This document shows, piece by piece, positions 18,805-29,542 of a stretch of DNA of 62,405 nucleotides (positions are counted from its first letter, which is position 1; each line of letters begins with the position of its first letter). Position numbers and translations under genes: made by a program. The DNA comes from an uncultured Pelagibacteraceae bacterium (GTDB taxonomy: Bacteria > Pseudomonadota > Alphaproteobacteria > Pelagibacterales > Pelagibacteraceae), in contig CABYSJ010000009.1 in assembly GCA_902521615.1 (NCBI GenBank), positions 1-62,405 of the forward strand, in the 5' to 3' direction. The notes beneath the pieces were generated by a model. The model was not told where the DNA came from, made no database searches, and saw only the letters and a list, made by a program, of their open reading frames with translations.

Positions 18805-19581
18805 TTGATTTTTCAAATAGAAAATAAAAATATTCATGTATCAGATGCTGGACAGGGAATAGATTTAAATAAAGAAACAATTGTATTTCTTCATGGAAGT
18901 GGTCTTTCACATATAGTTTGGTCATTAACTGAACAATTTTTTTCTAACAAAAATTTTAATGTATTATCTATTGATTTACCTGGGCATGGTAATTCAGATG
19001 GACCCTGCTTAGATAGTATTGAAAAAATTGCTGATTGGTTAGAGCAAGTATTTGTAAAATTAAATTTAAAACAACTATTTATTGTTGGGCACTCTCAAGG
19101 ATGTTTAGAGATACTTGAATATGCATCTAAATATAAAAAAAGATTAAAAAAATTAGTTTTTATCGGTGGTTCAAATAGAATGCCAGTTCATCCAGATCTA
19201 ATCGATTTAGCAAAAAATGGAGATACTGATGCTGTTAAATTGATGATGAAGTGGGGTTATGAAGGTTCAAAAAAATTTATAGGAGGTAATCCAGTGGAAA
19301 GAATAATACAGTCACCAAGAGATATTAGAGAAATATTAGCAGTCGATTTAATTGCATGTAATAATTATACCAATGGTTCTGATGCTGCTAGATTAATAGA
19401 CTGTCCCTCTTTGTTGATATTTGGATCATTAGACAAAATGGTAAATCTAGAGTCAGGTAAAAAGTTTTCTAGTTTCATTAAAAATTCAACAACACATATA
19501 ATTGAGGGTTGTGGTCATATGATTATGATTGAAAAAGCGTTCGAAATGAGAGACAAGGTTTTAGAATTTTTAAAAAAATGA
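18805..19581 (+). CDS. Alpha/beta hydrolase inside the dmd cluster
   Basis: A soluble 258-residue alpha/beta hydrolase with a complete triad: nucleophile Ser97 in VGHSQGC, Asp210 in GSLDKMV and His238 in GCGHMI. The oxyanion motif is LHGSG. The start is a TTG at 18805; no ATG is available in frame until deep in the protein. It lies 7 bases after dmdB and overlaps dmdA by 4 bases, so it is co-translated with the DMSP genes. Possible jobs are thioester hydrolysis of a pathway CoA intermediate or ester cleavage; neither is shown. Confidence 0.85.
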   Translation: MIFQIENKNIHVSDAGQGIDLNKETIVFLHGSGLSHIVWSLTEQFFSNKNFNVLSIDLPGHGNSDGPCLDSIEKIADWLEQVFVKLNLKQLFIVGHSQGCLEILEYASKYKKRLKKLVFIGGSNRMPVHPDLIDLAKNGDTDAVKLMMKWGYEGSKKFIGGNPVERIIQSPRDIREILAVDLIACNNYTNGSDAARLIDCPSLLIFGSLDKMVNLESGKKFSSFIKNSTTHIIEGCGHMIMIEKAFEMRDKVLEFLKK

Positions 19582-20687
19582 AAAGTTTTTCAATTGCAAA
19601 ATCAAGAAGACTGAGAGGAACTCCTTATACCTCTAGAATAGAAAAACAAGGGGTTACGGCTTATACAATATATAATCATATGTTGCTTCCCGCAGCGTTT
19701 GGTTCAATTGAGGACTCATACCATCACTTAAAACAGTATGTTCAAATTTGGGATGTAGCTGCTGAAAGACAGGTGGAAATTTCTGGTAAAGACTCAGCGA
19801 AATTAGTTCAGTTGATGACTTGTAGAGATTTATCTAAATCGAAAGATGGAAGATGTTATTATTGTCCAATAATTGATGATAACGCAGGCCTGATTAATGA
19901 TCCAGTTGTACTTAGATTGAATGAAAATAAATGGTGGGTTTCTCTTGCTGACTCAGATGTAATATTATTTGCAAAAGGGTTAGCTATTGGAAATAAATTT
20001 GACGTAAAGATTTTTGAACCTGATGTTGATATAATGGCTATACAAGGTCCAAAGTCATTTGAATTAATGGAAAAAGTTTTTGGAGATAAGATAGTTAATT
20101 TAAAATTCTTTGGTTTTGATTATTTCGAATTTGGTGGTGATAAACACTTAATTGCAAGATCTGGTTGGTCTAAACAAGGTGGTTACGAAATTTATGTTGA
20201 GCATACTGTTTCTGGATTAAAATTATATGATCATCTTTTTGAAATTGGAAAAGAATTTAATATCAAACCAGGTTGTCCAAATTTAATAGAACGTATTGAA
20301 AGTGGATTATTATCGTATGGAAATGATATCGATAATGGAGACAATCCATATGAATGTGGATTTGATAAATATATTAATATAGACAGCGAAGTTAATTTTT
20401 TAGGCAAAGAGAAATTAAAAAAAATTAAATCTGAAGGAATTGAAAAAAAATTAATGGGAGTAATGCTTGATATAGATAAAATAAGTATTACAGGATCATT
20501 AGACTTAAGTGATCAAGACAATAATATAATTGGAGAATTGAGATCAGCTTGCTATTCACCACATTTTAAAAAAGTAATCGGTATTGCTATGATGAAAAAA
20601 TCTCATTGGAATATAGACCAGAACGTAAAAGCAAGCATAAATGGTGATATTTGCAGTGGTAAAGTTTGCGATTTACCTTTTATTTAG
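19578..20687 (+). CDS. dmdA: DMSP demethylase DmdA
   Basis: DmdA transfers a methyl group from dimethylsulfoniopropionate to tetrahydrofolate, giving 3-methylmercaptopropionate and 5-methyl-THF in the cytoplasm. It belongs to the glycine cleavage T (GcvT) family. The 369-residue length and the N-terminal sequence ([38 protein letters not shown]) match the Pelagibacter DmdA as I recall it, rather than GcvT or sarcosine oxidase. Neighbouring dmdB and dmdC support this strongly. It is the last gene of the cluster; asd follows 15 bases later. Confidence 0.95.
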   Translation: MKSFSIAKSRRLRGTPYTSRIEKQGVTAYTIYNHMLLPAAFGSIEDSYHHLKQYVQIWDVAAERQVEISGKDSAKLVQLMTCRDLSKSKDGRCYYCPIIDDNAGLINDPVVLRLNENKWWVSLADSDVILFAKGLAIGNKFDVKIFEPDVDIMAIQGPKSFELMEKVFGDKIVNLKFFGFDYFEFGGDKHLIARSGWSKQGGYEIYVEHTVSGLKLYDHLFEIGKEFNIKPGCPNLIERIESGLLSYGNDIDNGDNPYECGFDKYINIDSEVNFLGKEKLKKIKSEGIEKKLMGVMLDIDKISITGSLDLSDQDNNIIGELRSACYSPHFKKVIGIAMMKKSHWNIDQNVKASINGDICSGKVCDLPFI

Positions 20688-20702
20688 TATAACAACTTTA
20701 AA

Positions 20703-21698
20703 ATGAACATAGCTATAGTAGGTGCAACAGGAAATGTTGGGAGGAAAACTCTTGAAGTATTTGATAAAAAAAACTTCAAGTTTGATAATCTATATTTAGT
20801 TGCCTCAGAAAAAAGTGCAGGAAAAAAAATCTCTTTTAGAGATAAAGAGTATGTTATTGAAAATTTAGAGACATATGATTTTTCAAAAGCAGATATAACT
20901 TTTTTTGCAGCAGGAGGAACAATTGCTGAAAAATTTGCAGAAAAGGCTGCCAAGCACACAATTGTAATAGATAATTCAAGTTTTTTTAGGATGGATCCAG
21001 ATGTTCCATTGATCGTTCCACAAGTGAATGCATCCGAAATTAAAAATATGAAAAAAAATATTATTGCCAATCCAAATTGTTCTACAGCACAACTTGTTAT
21101 AGCACTTAAACCACTACATAATTTATTTAAAATTAAAAGAGTTGTAGTTTCAACTTACCAATCTGTTTCAGGTGGTGGCAAAAGTCCAATGGAAGAATTA
21201 ATTGATCAAACTAAACAATATTTAGATGGAAAAAAAATAGAGTCAAAAAATTTTACTAAACAAATCGCTTTTAATGTTATTCCACATATCGATGTTTTTG
21301 CTGATGATGGATATACAAAAGAAGAGTTAAAAATGACAAATGAAACAAAAAAAATCTTAGATGATTCAATTGAACTTACAGCTACATGTGTGAGAATTCC
21401 TGTTTTAGTATCTCATTCGGAGTCTGTAAATATAGAATTTGAAAAACCATATACTTTAGAAAAAGTGAGAGATGTTTTAAGTAAAGCAGATGGTTGTGAG
21501 GTTATCGATAGAAGAGAAAATGGAGGTTATAGCACACCATTTGAAGCAGCAGGAAGTGATGAGACATTTATATCTAGAATTAGGGAAGACAAAACAAAAA
21601 AAAATTCATTAAATTTGTGGATTGTGTCAGACAACCTATTGAGAGGTGCTGCACTTAATTCAGTTGAAATTGCTGAAACAGTTATTAATTCAAAATAA
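20703..21698 (+). CDS. asd: Aspartate-semialdehyde dehydrogenase
   Basis: Asd reduces aspartyl phosphate to aspartate semialdehyde with NADPH, the branch point to lysine, diaminopimelate, threonine and methionine. Signatures are GATGNVG (nucleotide binding) at residues 6-12, the catalytic Cys in NPNCSTAQLV, and the SVSGGGK segment. The length of 331 residues is normal. Its products feed dapF and metX elsewhere in the window. Confidence 0.96.
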   Translation: MNIAIVGATGNVGRKTLEVFDKKNFKFDNLYLVASEKSAGKKISFRDKEYVIENLETYDFSKADITFFAAGGTIAEKFAEKAAKHTIVIDNSSFFRMDPDVPLIVPQVNASEIKNMKKNIIANPNCSTAQLVIALKPLHNLFKIKRVVVSTYQSVSGGGKSPMEELIDQTKQYLDGKKIESKNFTKQIAFNVIPHIDVFADDGYTKEELKMTNETKKILDDSIELTATCVRIPVLVSHSESVNIEFEKPYTLEKVRDVLSKADGCEVIDRRENGGYSTPFEAAGSDETFISRIREDKTKKNSLNLWIVSDNLLRGAALNSVEIAETVINSK

Positions 21699-21701
21699 TA
21701 T

Positions 21702-22082
21702 ATGGAAAACAGACCTTTATCACCACACATACAGATATATAAATGGCATATTTCTTCATTAGTATCTATTTCACATAGAATTACAGGAATAATTAATTTT
21801 TTTGCAATTACATTAATTTGTATTTGGTTTGCATTAATGCTTCTAGGAGAAAGTAATTATCAAATTATAAAAATTTTTTTAGAAACTTTTTTAGGTAAAT
21901 TTATTTTAATTGGAATAACCTGGTCATTTAGTTTTCAAATGTTAAGTGAAATAAGACACTTAATTATGGATTTGGGCTATGGATTTGAATTACAAACAAC
22001 AAGAATTACAGGTTTGCTAGTTATTTTTGGCTCGATTATTTTAACTATCCTAATTTATATAATTGGCAGAGGATTAATATAA
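21702..22082 (+). CDS. sdhC: Succinate dehydrogenase cytochrome b556 subunit
   Basis: Membrane anchor of complex II, 126 residues with three hydrophobic segments. The family signature RPLSPHIQIYKWHISSLVSI is at the N-terminus, with the SISHRITG motif near residue 22; a later His in SEIRHLIMD is the likely heme ligand. It begins 3 bases after asd and overlaps sdhD by one base. Confidence 0.94.
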   Translation: MENRPLSPHIQIYKWHISSLVSISHRITGIINFFAITLICIWFALMLLGESNYQIIKIFLETFLGKFILIGITWSFSFQMLSEIRHLIMDLGYGFELQTTRITGLLVIFGSIILTILIYIIGRGLI

Positions 22083-22411
22083 TGCTGCCAGTAACAAAAA
22101 AATGGTTATTCTTAAAAATTAGTTCTGCAATCTTATTACCTTTAATGCTTTGGTTTATTATAAACTTAGTGAATATTTATGATAAAAGTTATTTGGAAAT
22201 AGTGAATTTTTTAACAACACAACCATCTAAATTCTTAATTGGGTTATTTTTAGTTATTGCTTATTTTTTTTCAGCTTTAACTATAAGTGAGGTTTTTGAA
22301 GACTATATTAACGATAAAAAAATCAAAAATGCCGCAAACAAAGTCCTAAATTTTTTTGCTATAACAATTCCAGTAATTACAATAATTGTAATTTTAAACT
22401 TAAATACATGA
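22082..22411 (+). CDS. sdhD: Succinate dehydrogenase membrane anchor subunit
   Basis: A 109-residue protein with three hydrophobic segments, lying between sdhC and sdhA, where sdhD is expected. The sequence is poorly conserved, as usual for SdhD. The YDKSYLE and ISEVFEDYI stretches lie near the expected quinone and heme side. It overlaps sdhA by 4 bases. Confidence 0.9.
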   Translation: MLPVTKKWLFLKISSAILLPLMLWFIINLVNIYDKSYLEIVNFLTTQPSKFLIGLFLVIAYFFSALTISEVFEDYINDKKIKNAANKVLNFFAITIPVITIIVILNLNT

Positions 22412-24183
22412 AAGCATATAATATTATAGACCATGAGTACGATGTTGTTGTACTTGGTGCAGGTGGATCAGGTTTGAGAGCGGCAGTGGGGCTTAGTGAG
22501 GCTGGCTTAAAAACAGCATGTATCTCAAAAGTATTTCCTACCAGAAGTCATACATCAGCTGCACAAGGTGGAATATCAGCAGCACTAGGAAACATGGGGG
22601 AAGATGATTGGAGATGGCACATGTATGACACTGTCAAAGGTGCAGATTGGTTAGGTGATCAAGATAGTATTGAATATCTGTGTAAAGAAGCACCTAAAGC
22701 AGTTTTAGAATTGGAGAAATATGGAGTTCCATTTAGTAGAACTGAAGAGGGAAAAATTTATCAAAGACCATTTGGTGGAATGACGAAAAATTATGGGAAC
22801 GGAATAGTTCAAAGAACTTGTGCAGCAGCCGATAGAACAGGACATGCTATTTTACACACATTATATGGACAAGCGTTAAAGCATAATACAGAATTTTTTA
22901 TAGAATATTTTGCATTAGATTTGTTGATGAAGAATGGAGAATGCAAAGGTCTAATTGCTTGGAATTTGAATGATGGAACAATTCATAGATTTAGAGCACA
23001 TTCAGTAATTATTGCTACAGGTGGTTATGGAAAAGTTTATTATTCAGCAACATCAGCACACACTTGCACTGGTGATGGTAATGCAATGGTTTTAAGAGCT
23101 GGATTGCCGCTTCAGGATATGGAGTTTGTTCAATTTCACCCAACAGGAATTTATGGCCACGGTACCTTAATAACAGAAGGTGCGCGAGGAGAAGGGGGTT
23201 ATCTTACAAATTCTAAAGGTGAAAGATTTATGGAAAGGTATGCTCCAAATGCAAAAGATTTAGCATCAAGAGATGTTGTTAGCAGATCAATGTCTATAGA
23301 GATTAATGAGGGAAGAGGTGTTGGAAAAGATCAAGATCATGTCCATTTGAACCTAAGTCACTTAGATAAAGATATTATTGAAAGCAGGCTTCCTGGAATT
23401 ACCGATGCAGCAAGATTATTTGCAAATGTAGATGTAACTAAAGAACCAATCCCTGTTGTACCAACAGTTCATTATAATATGGGCGGCATTCCAACAAACT
23501 ATAAAGCAGAAGTATTAACTGTAAATGGCTCAGAAAAAACTGTTCCAGGTTTAATGGCTATAGGAGAAGCGGCATGTGTCTCTGTTCACGGAGCAAATAG
23601 ACTTGGTTCTAATTCTTTAATTGATTTAGTAGTATTTGGAAGAGCAGCAGCAAAAAGAGCAGCTGAGTTAGTTAAGCCAGGAACACCTCATGAGGAAATT
23701 CCTGAGTCAGAAACACAAAAATGTTTAGATAGATTTGATAAACTTAGAAATGCACAAGGAAATAATAGTACTGCAGAACTTAGACTTTCAATGCAAAAAA
23801 CTATGCAGTCGAAATGTGCAGTTTTTAGAACAGAAAAAAATCTTAAAGAAGGTGTTGATGAGATCAAAAAAACTTATGATGGTATGGACTCAATTTCAGT
23901 TAAAGATAGGTCTTTAGTATTTAATACTGATTTAGTTGAAACATTAGAATTTGATAATTTAATAAGACAAGCAGTAACTACTGTAGAGTCTGCATATCAT
24001 AGAAAAGAGAGCAGAGGAGCTCACGCGAGAGATGACTATCCAAAAAGAGATGACGAAAACTTTATGCAACATACTCTTGCTTGGTGTGATGGGAAAAATA
24101 CAAAGATAAGTTACAGAGAAGTACACAAATCAACTTTAACAAATGAAGTTCAATATTTTCCACCACAAGAGCGAGTATATTAA
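22408..24183 (+). CDS. sdhA: Succinate dehydrogenase flavoprotein subunit
   Basis: SdhA oxidises succinate to fumarate and passes electrons to SdhB. Visible features are the FAD Rossmann motif [13 protein letters not shown], the covalent FAD-His region [30 protein letters not shown] around the active site, and [11 protein letters not shown] and [11 protein letters not shown] later on. The length of 591 residues is normal. Confidence 0.98.
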   Translation: MKAYNIIDHEYDVVVLGAGGSGLRAAVGLSEAGLKTACISKVFPTRSHTSAAQGGISAALGNMGEDDWRWHMYDTVKGADWLGDQDSIEYLCKEAPKAVLELEKYGVPFSRTEEGKIYQRPFGGMTKNYGNGIVQRTCAAADRTGHAILHTLYGQALKHNTEFFIEYFALDLLMKNGECKGLIAWNLNDGTIHRFRAHSVIIATGGYGKVYYSATSAHTCTGDGNAMVLRAGLPLQDMEFVQFHPTGIYGHGTLITEGARGEGGYLTNSKGERFMERYAPNAKDLASRDVVSRSMSIEINEGRGVGKDQDHVHLNLSHLDKDIIESRLPGITDAARLFANVDVTKEPIPVVPTVHYNMGGIPTNYKAEVLTVNGSEKTVPGLMAIGEAACVSVHGANRLGSNSLIDLVVFGRAAAKRAAELVKPGTPHEEIPESETQKCLDRFDKLRNAQGNNSTAELRLSMQKTMQSKCAVFRTEKNLKEGVDEIKKTYDGMDSISVKDRSLVFNTDLVETLEFDNLIRQAVTTVESAYHRKESRGAHARDDYPKRDDENFMQHTLAWCDGKNTKISYREVHKSTLTNEVQYFPPQERVY

Positions 24184-24962
24184 TGGCTCAGCTAAGCTTA
24201 CCTAAAAATTCAGAGGTTAAAAAAGGCAAATATTTTAAAGACAAAACTGGATCTAAAAATTTAAGAAAAGTAAATATTTATAGATGGGATCCATCGACAG
24301 AAGAAAATCCTAGAATTGATACATACGAAGTTGATATGGATAATTGCCCATCTAAGGTACTGGATATTCTAAATAAAATTAAAAACGAAATTGATCCGAC
24401 ATTGGCCTATAGAAGGTCTTGTGCTCATGGTGTTTGTGGCTCTTGTGCTATGAATATGGGAGGAAAAAATGGCTTGGCTTGTACAACTCCACATGCAGAG
24501 ATAGATGGTGACATCGATATTTATCCTCTACCTCATTTAAAAGTTAAAAGAGATTTGATCGGCGATTTAGATGGCTTATATAAACAATATCAATCTATTG
24601 AACCTTGGTTAAAAAATAACTCAACAAAACAGTCAACAGAAATTTATCAGTCTAAAGAAGATAGAGCAAAACTTGATGGTGCTTATGAATGCATTATGTG
24701 TGCCTGTTGTTCTACATCTTGCCCAAGTTATTGGTGGAATGGAGATAAATATTTAGGTCCAGCAGTTCTGCTACAGGCTTATAGATGGATTATTGATAGT
24801 AGAGATGAAGAGAGAAAAGCTAGATTAAAAAAAGTTTCAGATGAATTAAAATTATATAGATGCCATACAATATTAAATTGTACAAATGCATGTCCTAAGG
24901 GCTTGAATCCAGCAAAAGCTATAGCTGAAATAAAAAAAATGTTAGCAACAGCTAATGTTTAA
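24183..24962 (+). CDS. sdhB: Succinate dehydrogenase iron-sulfur subunit
   Basis: SdhB carries electrons from FAD to quinone through three iron-sulfur clusters. The [2Fe-2S] ligands are in [14 protein letters not shown] and a later Cys. The [4Fe-4S] and [3Fe-4S] ligands are in [14 protein letters not shown] and [14 protein letters not shown]. At 259 residues it is of standard size. It overlaps sdhA by one base and closes the sdh operon. Confidence 0.98.
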   Translation: MAQLSLPKNSEVKKGKYFKDKTGSKNLRKVNIYRWDPSTEENPRIDTYEVDMDNCPSKVLDILNKIKNEIDPTLAYRRSCAHGVCGSCAMNMGGKNGLACTTPHAEIDGDIDIYPLPHLKVKRDLIGDLDGLYKQYQSIEPWLKNNSTKQSTEIYQSKEDRAKLDGAYECIMCACCSTSCPSYWWNGDKYLGPAVLLQAYRWIIDSRDEERKARLKKVSDELKLYRCHTILNCTNACPKGLNPAKAIAEIKKMLATANV

Positions 24963-25001
24963 ATAGACTATTCGATATTTTTGATCTAAAACACCGTATT
25001 C

Positions 25002-26495
25002 ATGAAATTAATAGAACACTTCGTAAACGGTAAAATAATTCCGGGATCTTCAGATAAAAAAGGAAAAGTTTTTAATCCAGCAACTGGCGAACAAGAGTCA
25101 GAGGTACGACTTGCTTCAAAATCTGATCTAGACAGTGCTGTTGAGGTAGCAAAAAAAGCATTTGAAAGTTGGTCTTTAAAACCTGCTCTACAAAGAGCTA
25201 GAATAATATTTAAATTTAAAGAATTAATTGAAAAAAATTCTGTTGAATTAACGAAGTTAATAGTTTCAGAACATGGAAAAGTTTATGAAGATGCAAGAGG
25301 CTCTTTAACTAGAGGACTTGAGGTGGTAGAATTTGCATGTGGAATACCACATTTGTTAAAAGGTGAGTTTTCAGAAAATGTTGGAACCAATGTTGATAGT
25401 TGGTCAATAAGACAACCATTAGGAGTTGTTGCAGGTATTACCCCTTTTAATTTTCCTGCTATGGTACCAATGTGGATGTTTCCAATAGCAATAGCTTGTG
25501 GAAACACTTTTATTCTTAAACCATCAGAAAAAGACCCTTCTTGCGCAATAAGATTAGCAGAATTACTTTCTGAGGCGGGTCTTCCAGAGGGAGTATTTAA
25601 CGTAATAAATGGAGATAAAGAAGCTGTTGATGCAATTTTAGAAAACAAAGATATCAAAGCTGTTAGTTTCGTAGGATCTACTCCTATTGCAAAATATATT
25701 TATGAAAATTCAGCTAAAAATGAAAAAAGAGTTCAAGCTTTGGGTGGAGCAAAAAACCATTTAGTTGTTATGCCAGATTGTGATTTAGATGGTGCAGTAA
25801 ATGGTTTAATGGGTGCTGCTTATGGTTCAGCTGGAGAAAGATGTATGGCTCAATCAGTTGCGGTTGCGGTTGGAGACATTGGTGATGAACTTGTATCAAG
25901 ATTATCAAAAAAAGCTGAAGCTTTAAAAGTTGGTCCTGGAATGGATAAAGCATCAGAAATGGGACCTTTAGTTACAAAAGAACATTTAGAAAAAGTTACA
26001 AGTTACGTTGATTTAGGTGTCAAGGAAGGCGCAAAGCTAGTGGTTGATGGAAGAGGTTTAAAACTTCAAGGTTATGAAAATGGTTTCTATATAGGTGGAT
26101 GCTTGTTTGATCACGTAAATAAAGATATGAGAATTTACAAAGAGGAAATATTCGGTCCAGTCTTATCAGTTGTTCGAGTAAAAACTTTTGAAGAAGCTAC
26201 AAAATTAATTAACGACCATGAGTACGGAAATGGAGTAAGTATTTATACAAGAGACGGTGATGCAGGTAGAACTTTTGCAAGTAAAATTCAAGTAGGTATG
26301 GTTGGTATTAACGTGCCGATCCCAGTTCCAATGGCATTTCATAGTTTTGGTGGTTGGAAAAGATCGTTATTTGGAGATAGTGGAATGCATGGTATGGAAG
26401 GAATAAAATTTTATACTAAACTTAAAACAGTAACATCCAGATGGCCTTCAGGTGTCCGATCAAATGCGGAATTTGTTATGCCAACAATGAAATAA
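25002..26495 (+). CDS. mmsA: Methylmalonate-semialdehyde dehydrogenase (CoA-acylating)
   Basis: MmsA converts methylmalonate or malonate semialdehyde to propionyl-CoA or acetyl-CoA with NAD and CoA. It is an aldehyde dehydrogenase of 497 residues with catalytic Cys in GSAGERCMAQS, NAD-binding SFVGSTPIAKYI and the MmsA-specific stretch ALGGAKNHLVVMPD. It sits between sdhB and mdh. It could finish valine, beta-alanine, inositol or 3-hydroxypropionate breakdown. The last route would connect with DMSP-derived acrylate, as an inference. Confidence 0.94.
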   Translation: MKLIEHFVNGKIIPGSSDKKGKVFNPATGEQESEVRLASKSDLDSAVEVAKKAFESWSLKPALQRARIIFKFKELIEKNSVELTKLIVSEHGKVYEDARGSLTRGLEVVEFACGIPHLLKGEFSENVGTNVDSWSIRQPLGVVAGITPFNFPAMVPMWMFPIAIACGNTFILKPSEKDPSCAIRLAELLSEAGLPEGVFNVINGDKEAVDAILENKDIKAVSFVGSTPIAKYIYENSAKNEKRVQALGGAKNHLVVMPDCDLDGAVNGLMGAAYGSAGERCMAQSVAVAVGDIGDELVSRLSKKAEALKVGPGMDKASEMGPLVTKEHLEKVTSYVDLGVKEGAKLVVDGRGLKLQGYENGFYIGGCLFDHVNKDMRIYKEEIFGPVLSVVRVKTFEEATKLINDHEYGNGVSIYTRDGDAGRTFASKIQVGMVGINVPIPVPMAFHSFGGWKRSLFGDSGMHGMEGIKFYTKLKTVTSRWPSGVRSNAEFVMPTMK

Positions 26496-26504
26496 AGGAA
26501 ATAA

Positions 26505-27467
26505 ATGACAAAAATATCTTTAATTGGTGCTGGCCAAATAGGTGGAACTCTTGCACATTTAATAGGAACAAAAGAATTAGTAAATGAAGTGGTTTTATTT
26601 GATGTAGCTAGTGGTATCGCGAAAGGAAAAGCATTAGATATTGCACAATCTTCATCTGTAGATGGTTTCAATGTTAGGTTTTCAGGAACTGATAACTATG
26701 AGGATATAAAAGATTCAGATGTAATTATAATTACAGCAGGTGTTCCAAGAAAACCTGGAATGAGCCGAGACGATCTTCTTGGAATTAATTTAAAAATTAT
26801 TAAACAAGTTGCTGAGGGGGTAAAGAAAAATGCTCCTAACGCTTTTGTGATCTGTATCACCAATCCTTTAGATGTTATGGTTATGGCATTTCAAAAATTT
26901 TCTGGTTTGCCATCAAATAAAGTTGTTGGTATGGCGGGTATTTTAGATAGTTCGAGATTTAAATTATTTTTATCATTAGAACTTAATGTGCCAGTAAAGG
27001 AAATTGAGGCAATGGTTATGGGTGGTCATGGTGACACCATGGTGCCTATGCCAAGATTTACAAAAATTTCAGGTAAACCATTGTTAGACCTTGTAAAGAA
27101 TGGAAAAATTTCTTCAGAAAGAGTTGAGGAAATTAATCAAAGAACACGAGATGGTGGTGCGGAAATAGTTAAATATTTAGAAAAAGGATCAGCCTTTTAT
27201 GCACCAGCAGCTTCAGGTGTTCAAATGGCAGAAGCATATTTGAATGATCAGAAAAAATTATTACCCTGTGCTGTACAATTAAATGGAGAATATGGTGTTA
27301 AAAATGTTTATGCAGGAGTTCCTGTTGTCATTGGAAAAGATGGTGTAGAAAAAATTGAAGAGATTGATTTAGATGAAAAAGAAAAAAAAGAATTTATGCA
27401 TTCAATAGATGCTGTAAAAGCTTTATGGGAAGCTGCATCTAAAATAGATCCTGATTTATCTAAATAA
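26505..27467 (+). CDS. mdh: Malate dehydrogenase
   Basis: Mdh oxidises malate to oxaloacetate with NAD in the TCA cycle. It is the LDH-like type, 320 residues, with [12 protein letters not shown] at the N-terminus, the substrate loop [19 protein letters not shown], and the catalytic His in [10 protein letters not shown]. It lies 2 bases before sucC, in the typical alphaproteobacterial mdh-sucCDAB order. Confidence 0.97.
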   Translation: MTKISLIGAGQIGGTLAHLIGTKELVNEVVLFDVASGIAKGKALDIAQSSSVDGFNVRFSGTDNYEDIKDSDVIIITAGVPRKPGMSRDDLLGINLKIIKQVAEGVKKNAPNAFVICITNPLDVMVMAFQKFSGLPSNKVVGMAGILDSSRFKLFLSLELNVPVKEIEAMVMGGHGDTMVPMPRFTKISGKPLLDLVKNGKISSERVEEINQRTRDGGAEIVKYLEKGSAFYAPAASGVQMAEAYLNDQKKLLPCAVQLNGEYGVKNVYAGVPVVIGKDGVEKIEEIDLDEKEKKEFMHSIDAVKALWEAASKIDPDLSK

Positions 27468-27469
27468 TA

Positions 27470-28630
27470 ATGAATATTCACGAGCATCAAGCTAAACAAA
27501 TATTAAAAAAATATGGAGCTGTAGTTCCCGAAGGAGTATTTGCGCTCAATGTCGATGAACTTATTCAAAAAGCAAAAGCACTCAATACTGAGAAATATGT
27601 GCTTAAAGCACAAATCCATGCTGGAGGTAGAGGAAAAGCTGGTGGTGTAAAAATTTTAAACTCTATTGAGGAACTAACGGTAGCAGCTAAAGAATTACTA
27701 GGAAAAACACTAATTACTCATCAAACTGGCCCTGAAGGTAGAGAGGTAAAAAGATTATACGTAGAAGAATCATCAAATATAGATAAAGAATTTTATTTAT
27801 CGTGCCTGGTTGATAGGGCAAGTTCTAAAATTGCATTTATATCAAGTGATCAGGGAGGGATGGACATTGAAGAAGTTGCAAGGAGTTCACCTGAAAAAAT
27901 TATAACTACAAAAGTTGATATAGGTGATGAAATTTCTGAGTCAGATTGTGAAAAAATAATTAATATTTTTAATTTAAATGAAGACGCAAAAAAACAAGCA
28001 ATAACATTAATTAAATCAATATATAAAATGTTTGTGAGTACTGATGCAAACATGGTTGAAGTAAATCCATTAATTTTGACAAAAGAGGAAAAAATTGTTT
28101 GTTTAGATGCAAAAGTTAATTTCGACTCTAACGCTTTATTCAGGCATCCAGAAATTGTTGAATTAAGAGATTTAAATGAGGAAGATCCTACCGAGATAGA
28201 AGCTAGCAAGCATGATCTTGCATATATCAAGCTAGATGGAAGTATAGGCTGTATGGTGAATGGAGCAGGATTAGCTATGGCAACAATGGATATAATTAAA
28301 TTGTATGGTAAAGAGCCAGCAAATTTTTTAGATGTAGGCGGTGGTGCATCCAAAGAAAAAGTATCTGCTGCATTAAAGATAATTCTTTCAGATAAAAATG
28401 TTAAAGGTATTTTAATAAATATTTTCGGAGGAATTATGCGATGTGATGTTCTTGCTCAAGGAGTAGTTGATGCAGCTAAGGAAATAAATATAAGTGTACC
28501 TTTAGTTGTAAGATTAGCAGGTACAAATTTCAAGGAAGGAAAAGAAATTCTTGATAATTCTGGATTAAAATTAATTTCTGCAGAAAATTTAGATGATGCT
28601 GCTAAGAAAATTGTTGAGGCGATAAATTAA
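27470..28630 (+). CDS. sucC: Succinyl-CoA synthetase beta subunit
   Basis: With SucD it converts succinyl-CoA to succinate, forming ATP or GTP. The ATP-grasp domain starts [16 protein letters not shown]; further signatures are [12 protein letters not shown] and, later, [12 protein letters not shown]. The 386-residue length is standard. Confidence 0.97.
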   Translation: MNIHEHQAKQILKKYGAVVPEGVFALNVDELIQKAKALNTEKYVLKAQIHAGGRGKAGGVKILNSIEELTVAAKELLGKTLITHQTGPEGREVKRLYVEESSNIDKEFYLSCLVDRASSKIAFISSDQGGMDIEEVARSSPEKIITTKVDIGDEISESDCEKIINIFNLNEDAKKQAITLIKSIYKMFVSTDANMVEVNPLILTKEEKIVCLDAKVNFDSNALFRHPEIVELRDLNEEDPTEIEASKHDLAYIKLDGSIGCMVNGAGLAMATMDIIKLYGKEPANFLDVGGGASKEKVSAALKIILSDKNVKGILINIFGGIMRCDVLAQGVVDAAKEINISVPLVVRLAGTNFKEGKEILDNSGLKLISAENLDDAAKKIVEAIN

Positions 28631-28631
28631 A

Positions 28632-29507
28632 ATGTCAGTTTTGGTAAATAAAAATACTAAAGTAATTTGTCAGGGACTTACTGGCTCACACGGAACATTT
28701 CATTCAGAGCAGGCTATAAAATATGGAACCAATCTTGTTGGTGGAGTTACGCCAAAGAAAGGTGGACAAAAACATTTAGACAGACCAGTTTTTAATAGCG
28801 TTTTAGAGGCAAAAAATGAAGTAGGAGCAGACGCAACTATGATTTATGTACCTGCTAAATTTGCTGCTGCAGCAATAATTGAAGCTATTGATGCATCAAT
28901 TGAACTTATTGTTTGTATAACAGAGGGAATTCCAATTCAGGATATGCTTAAGGTAAGACAAAAATTAACTGGCTCTAATAGCAGATTAATTGGACCTAAT
29001 TGTCCAGGAATAATCACACCAGATGAATGTAAAATTGGGATTATGCCAGGAAGCATTCACAAAAGAGGAAGTGTTGGAATTGTATCAAGGTCAGGAACAT
29101 TGACATATGAGGCAGTAGCACAAACTACTGAAAATGGACTTGGTCAATCAACTTGTATTGGTATTGGTGGTGATCCTATTAATGGAACAAATTTTATAGA
29201 TTGTTTAGATTTATTTTTAAATGACTCTGAAACAGAATCAATTTTAATGATAGGTGAAATTGGAGGAACAGCCGAAGAAGAAGCGGCTGACTTTATAAAA
29301 AATCATAAGATTAAAAAACCAATAGTTGGATTTATCGCTGGAATTACTGCTCCTCCAGGAAGGAGAATGGGGCATGCTGGTGCCATTATATCAGGTGGCA
29401 AGGGTGGAGCTGAAGATAAAATAAAAAAAATGGAAGAATGTGGTATTACAGTTGCCAAATCACCATCAATTATTGGAAAAACTTTATTTGATAAACTGTC
29501 TAATTGA
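28632..29507 (+). CDS. sucD: Succinyl-CoA synthetase alpha subunit
   Basis: SucD carries the phosphohistidine of the reaction, seen in [14 protein letters not shown]. Other signatures are [16 protein letters not shown] at the N-terminus and [10 protein letters not shown]. Its 291 residues are normal. The start is 1 base after sucC. Confidence 0.98.
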   Translation: MSVLVNKNTKVICQGLTGSHGTFHSEQAIKYGTNLVGGVTPKKGGQKHLDRPVFNSVLEAKNEVGADATMIYVPAKFAAAAIIEAIDASIELIVCITEGIPIQDMLKVRQKLTGSNSRLIGPNCPGIITPDECKIGIMPGSIHKRGSVGIVSRSGTLTYEAVAQTTENGLGQSTCIGIGGDPINGTNFIDCLDLFLNDSETESILMIGEIGGTAEEEAADFIKNHKIKKPIVGFIAGITAPPGRRMGHAGAIISGGKGGAEDKIKKMEECGITVAKSPSIIGKTLFDKLSN

Positions 29508-29542
29508 AAAAAAATATTAGAGGGATATATTAAATAAAAAAG

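Noticed and set aside
29504..29533. Possible promoter before sucA (TTGAAA, 18 bases, TATTAA)
   Set aside because: The -35 overlaps the sucD stop and the -10 is weak; it would leave almost no leader before sucA, so it was not called.
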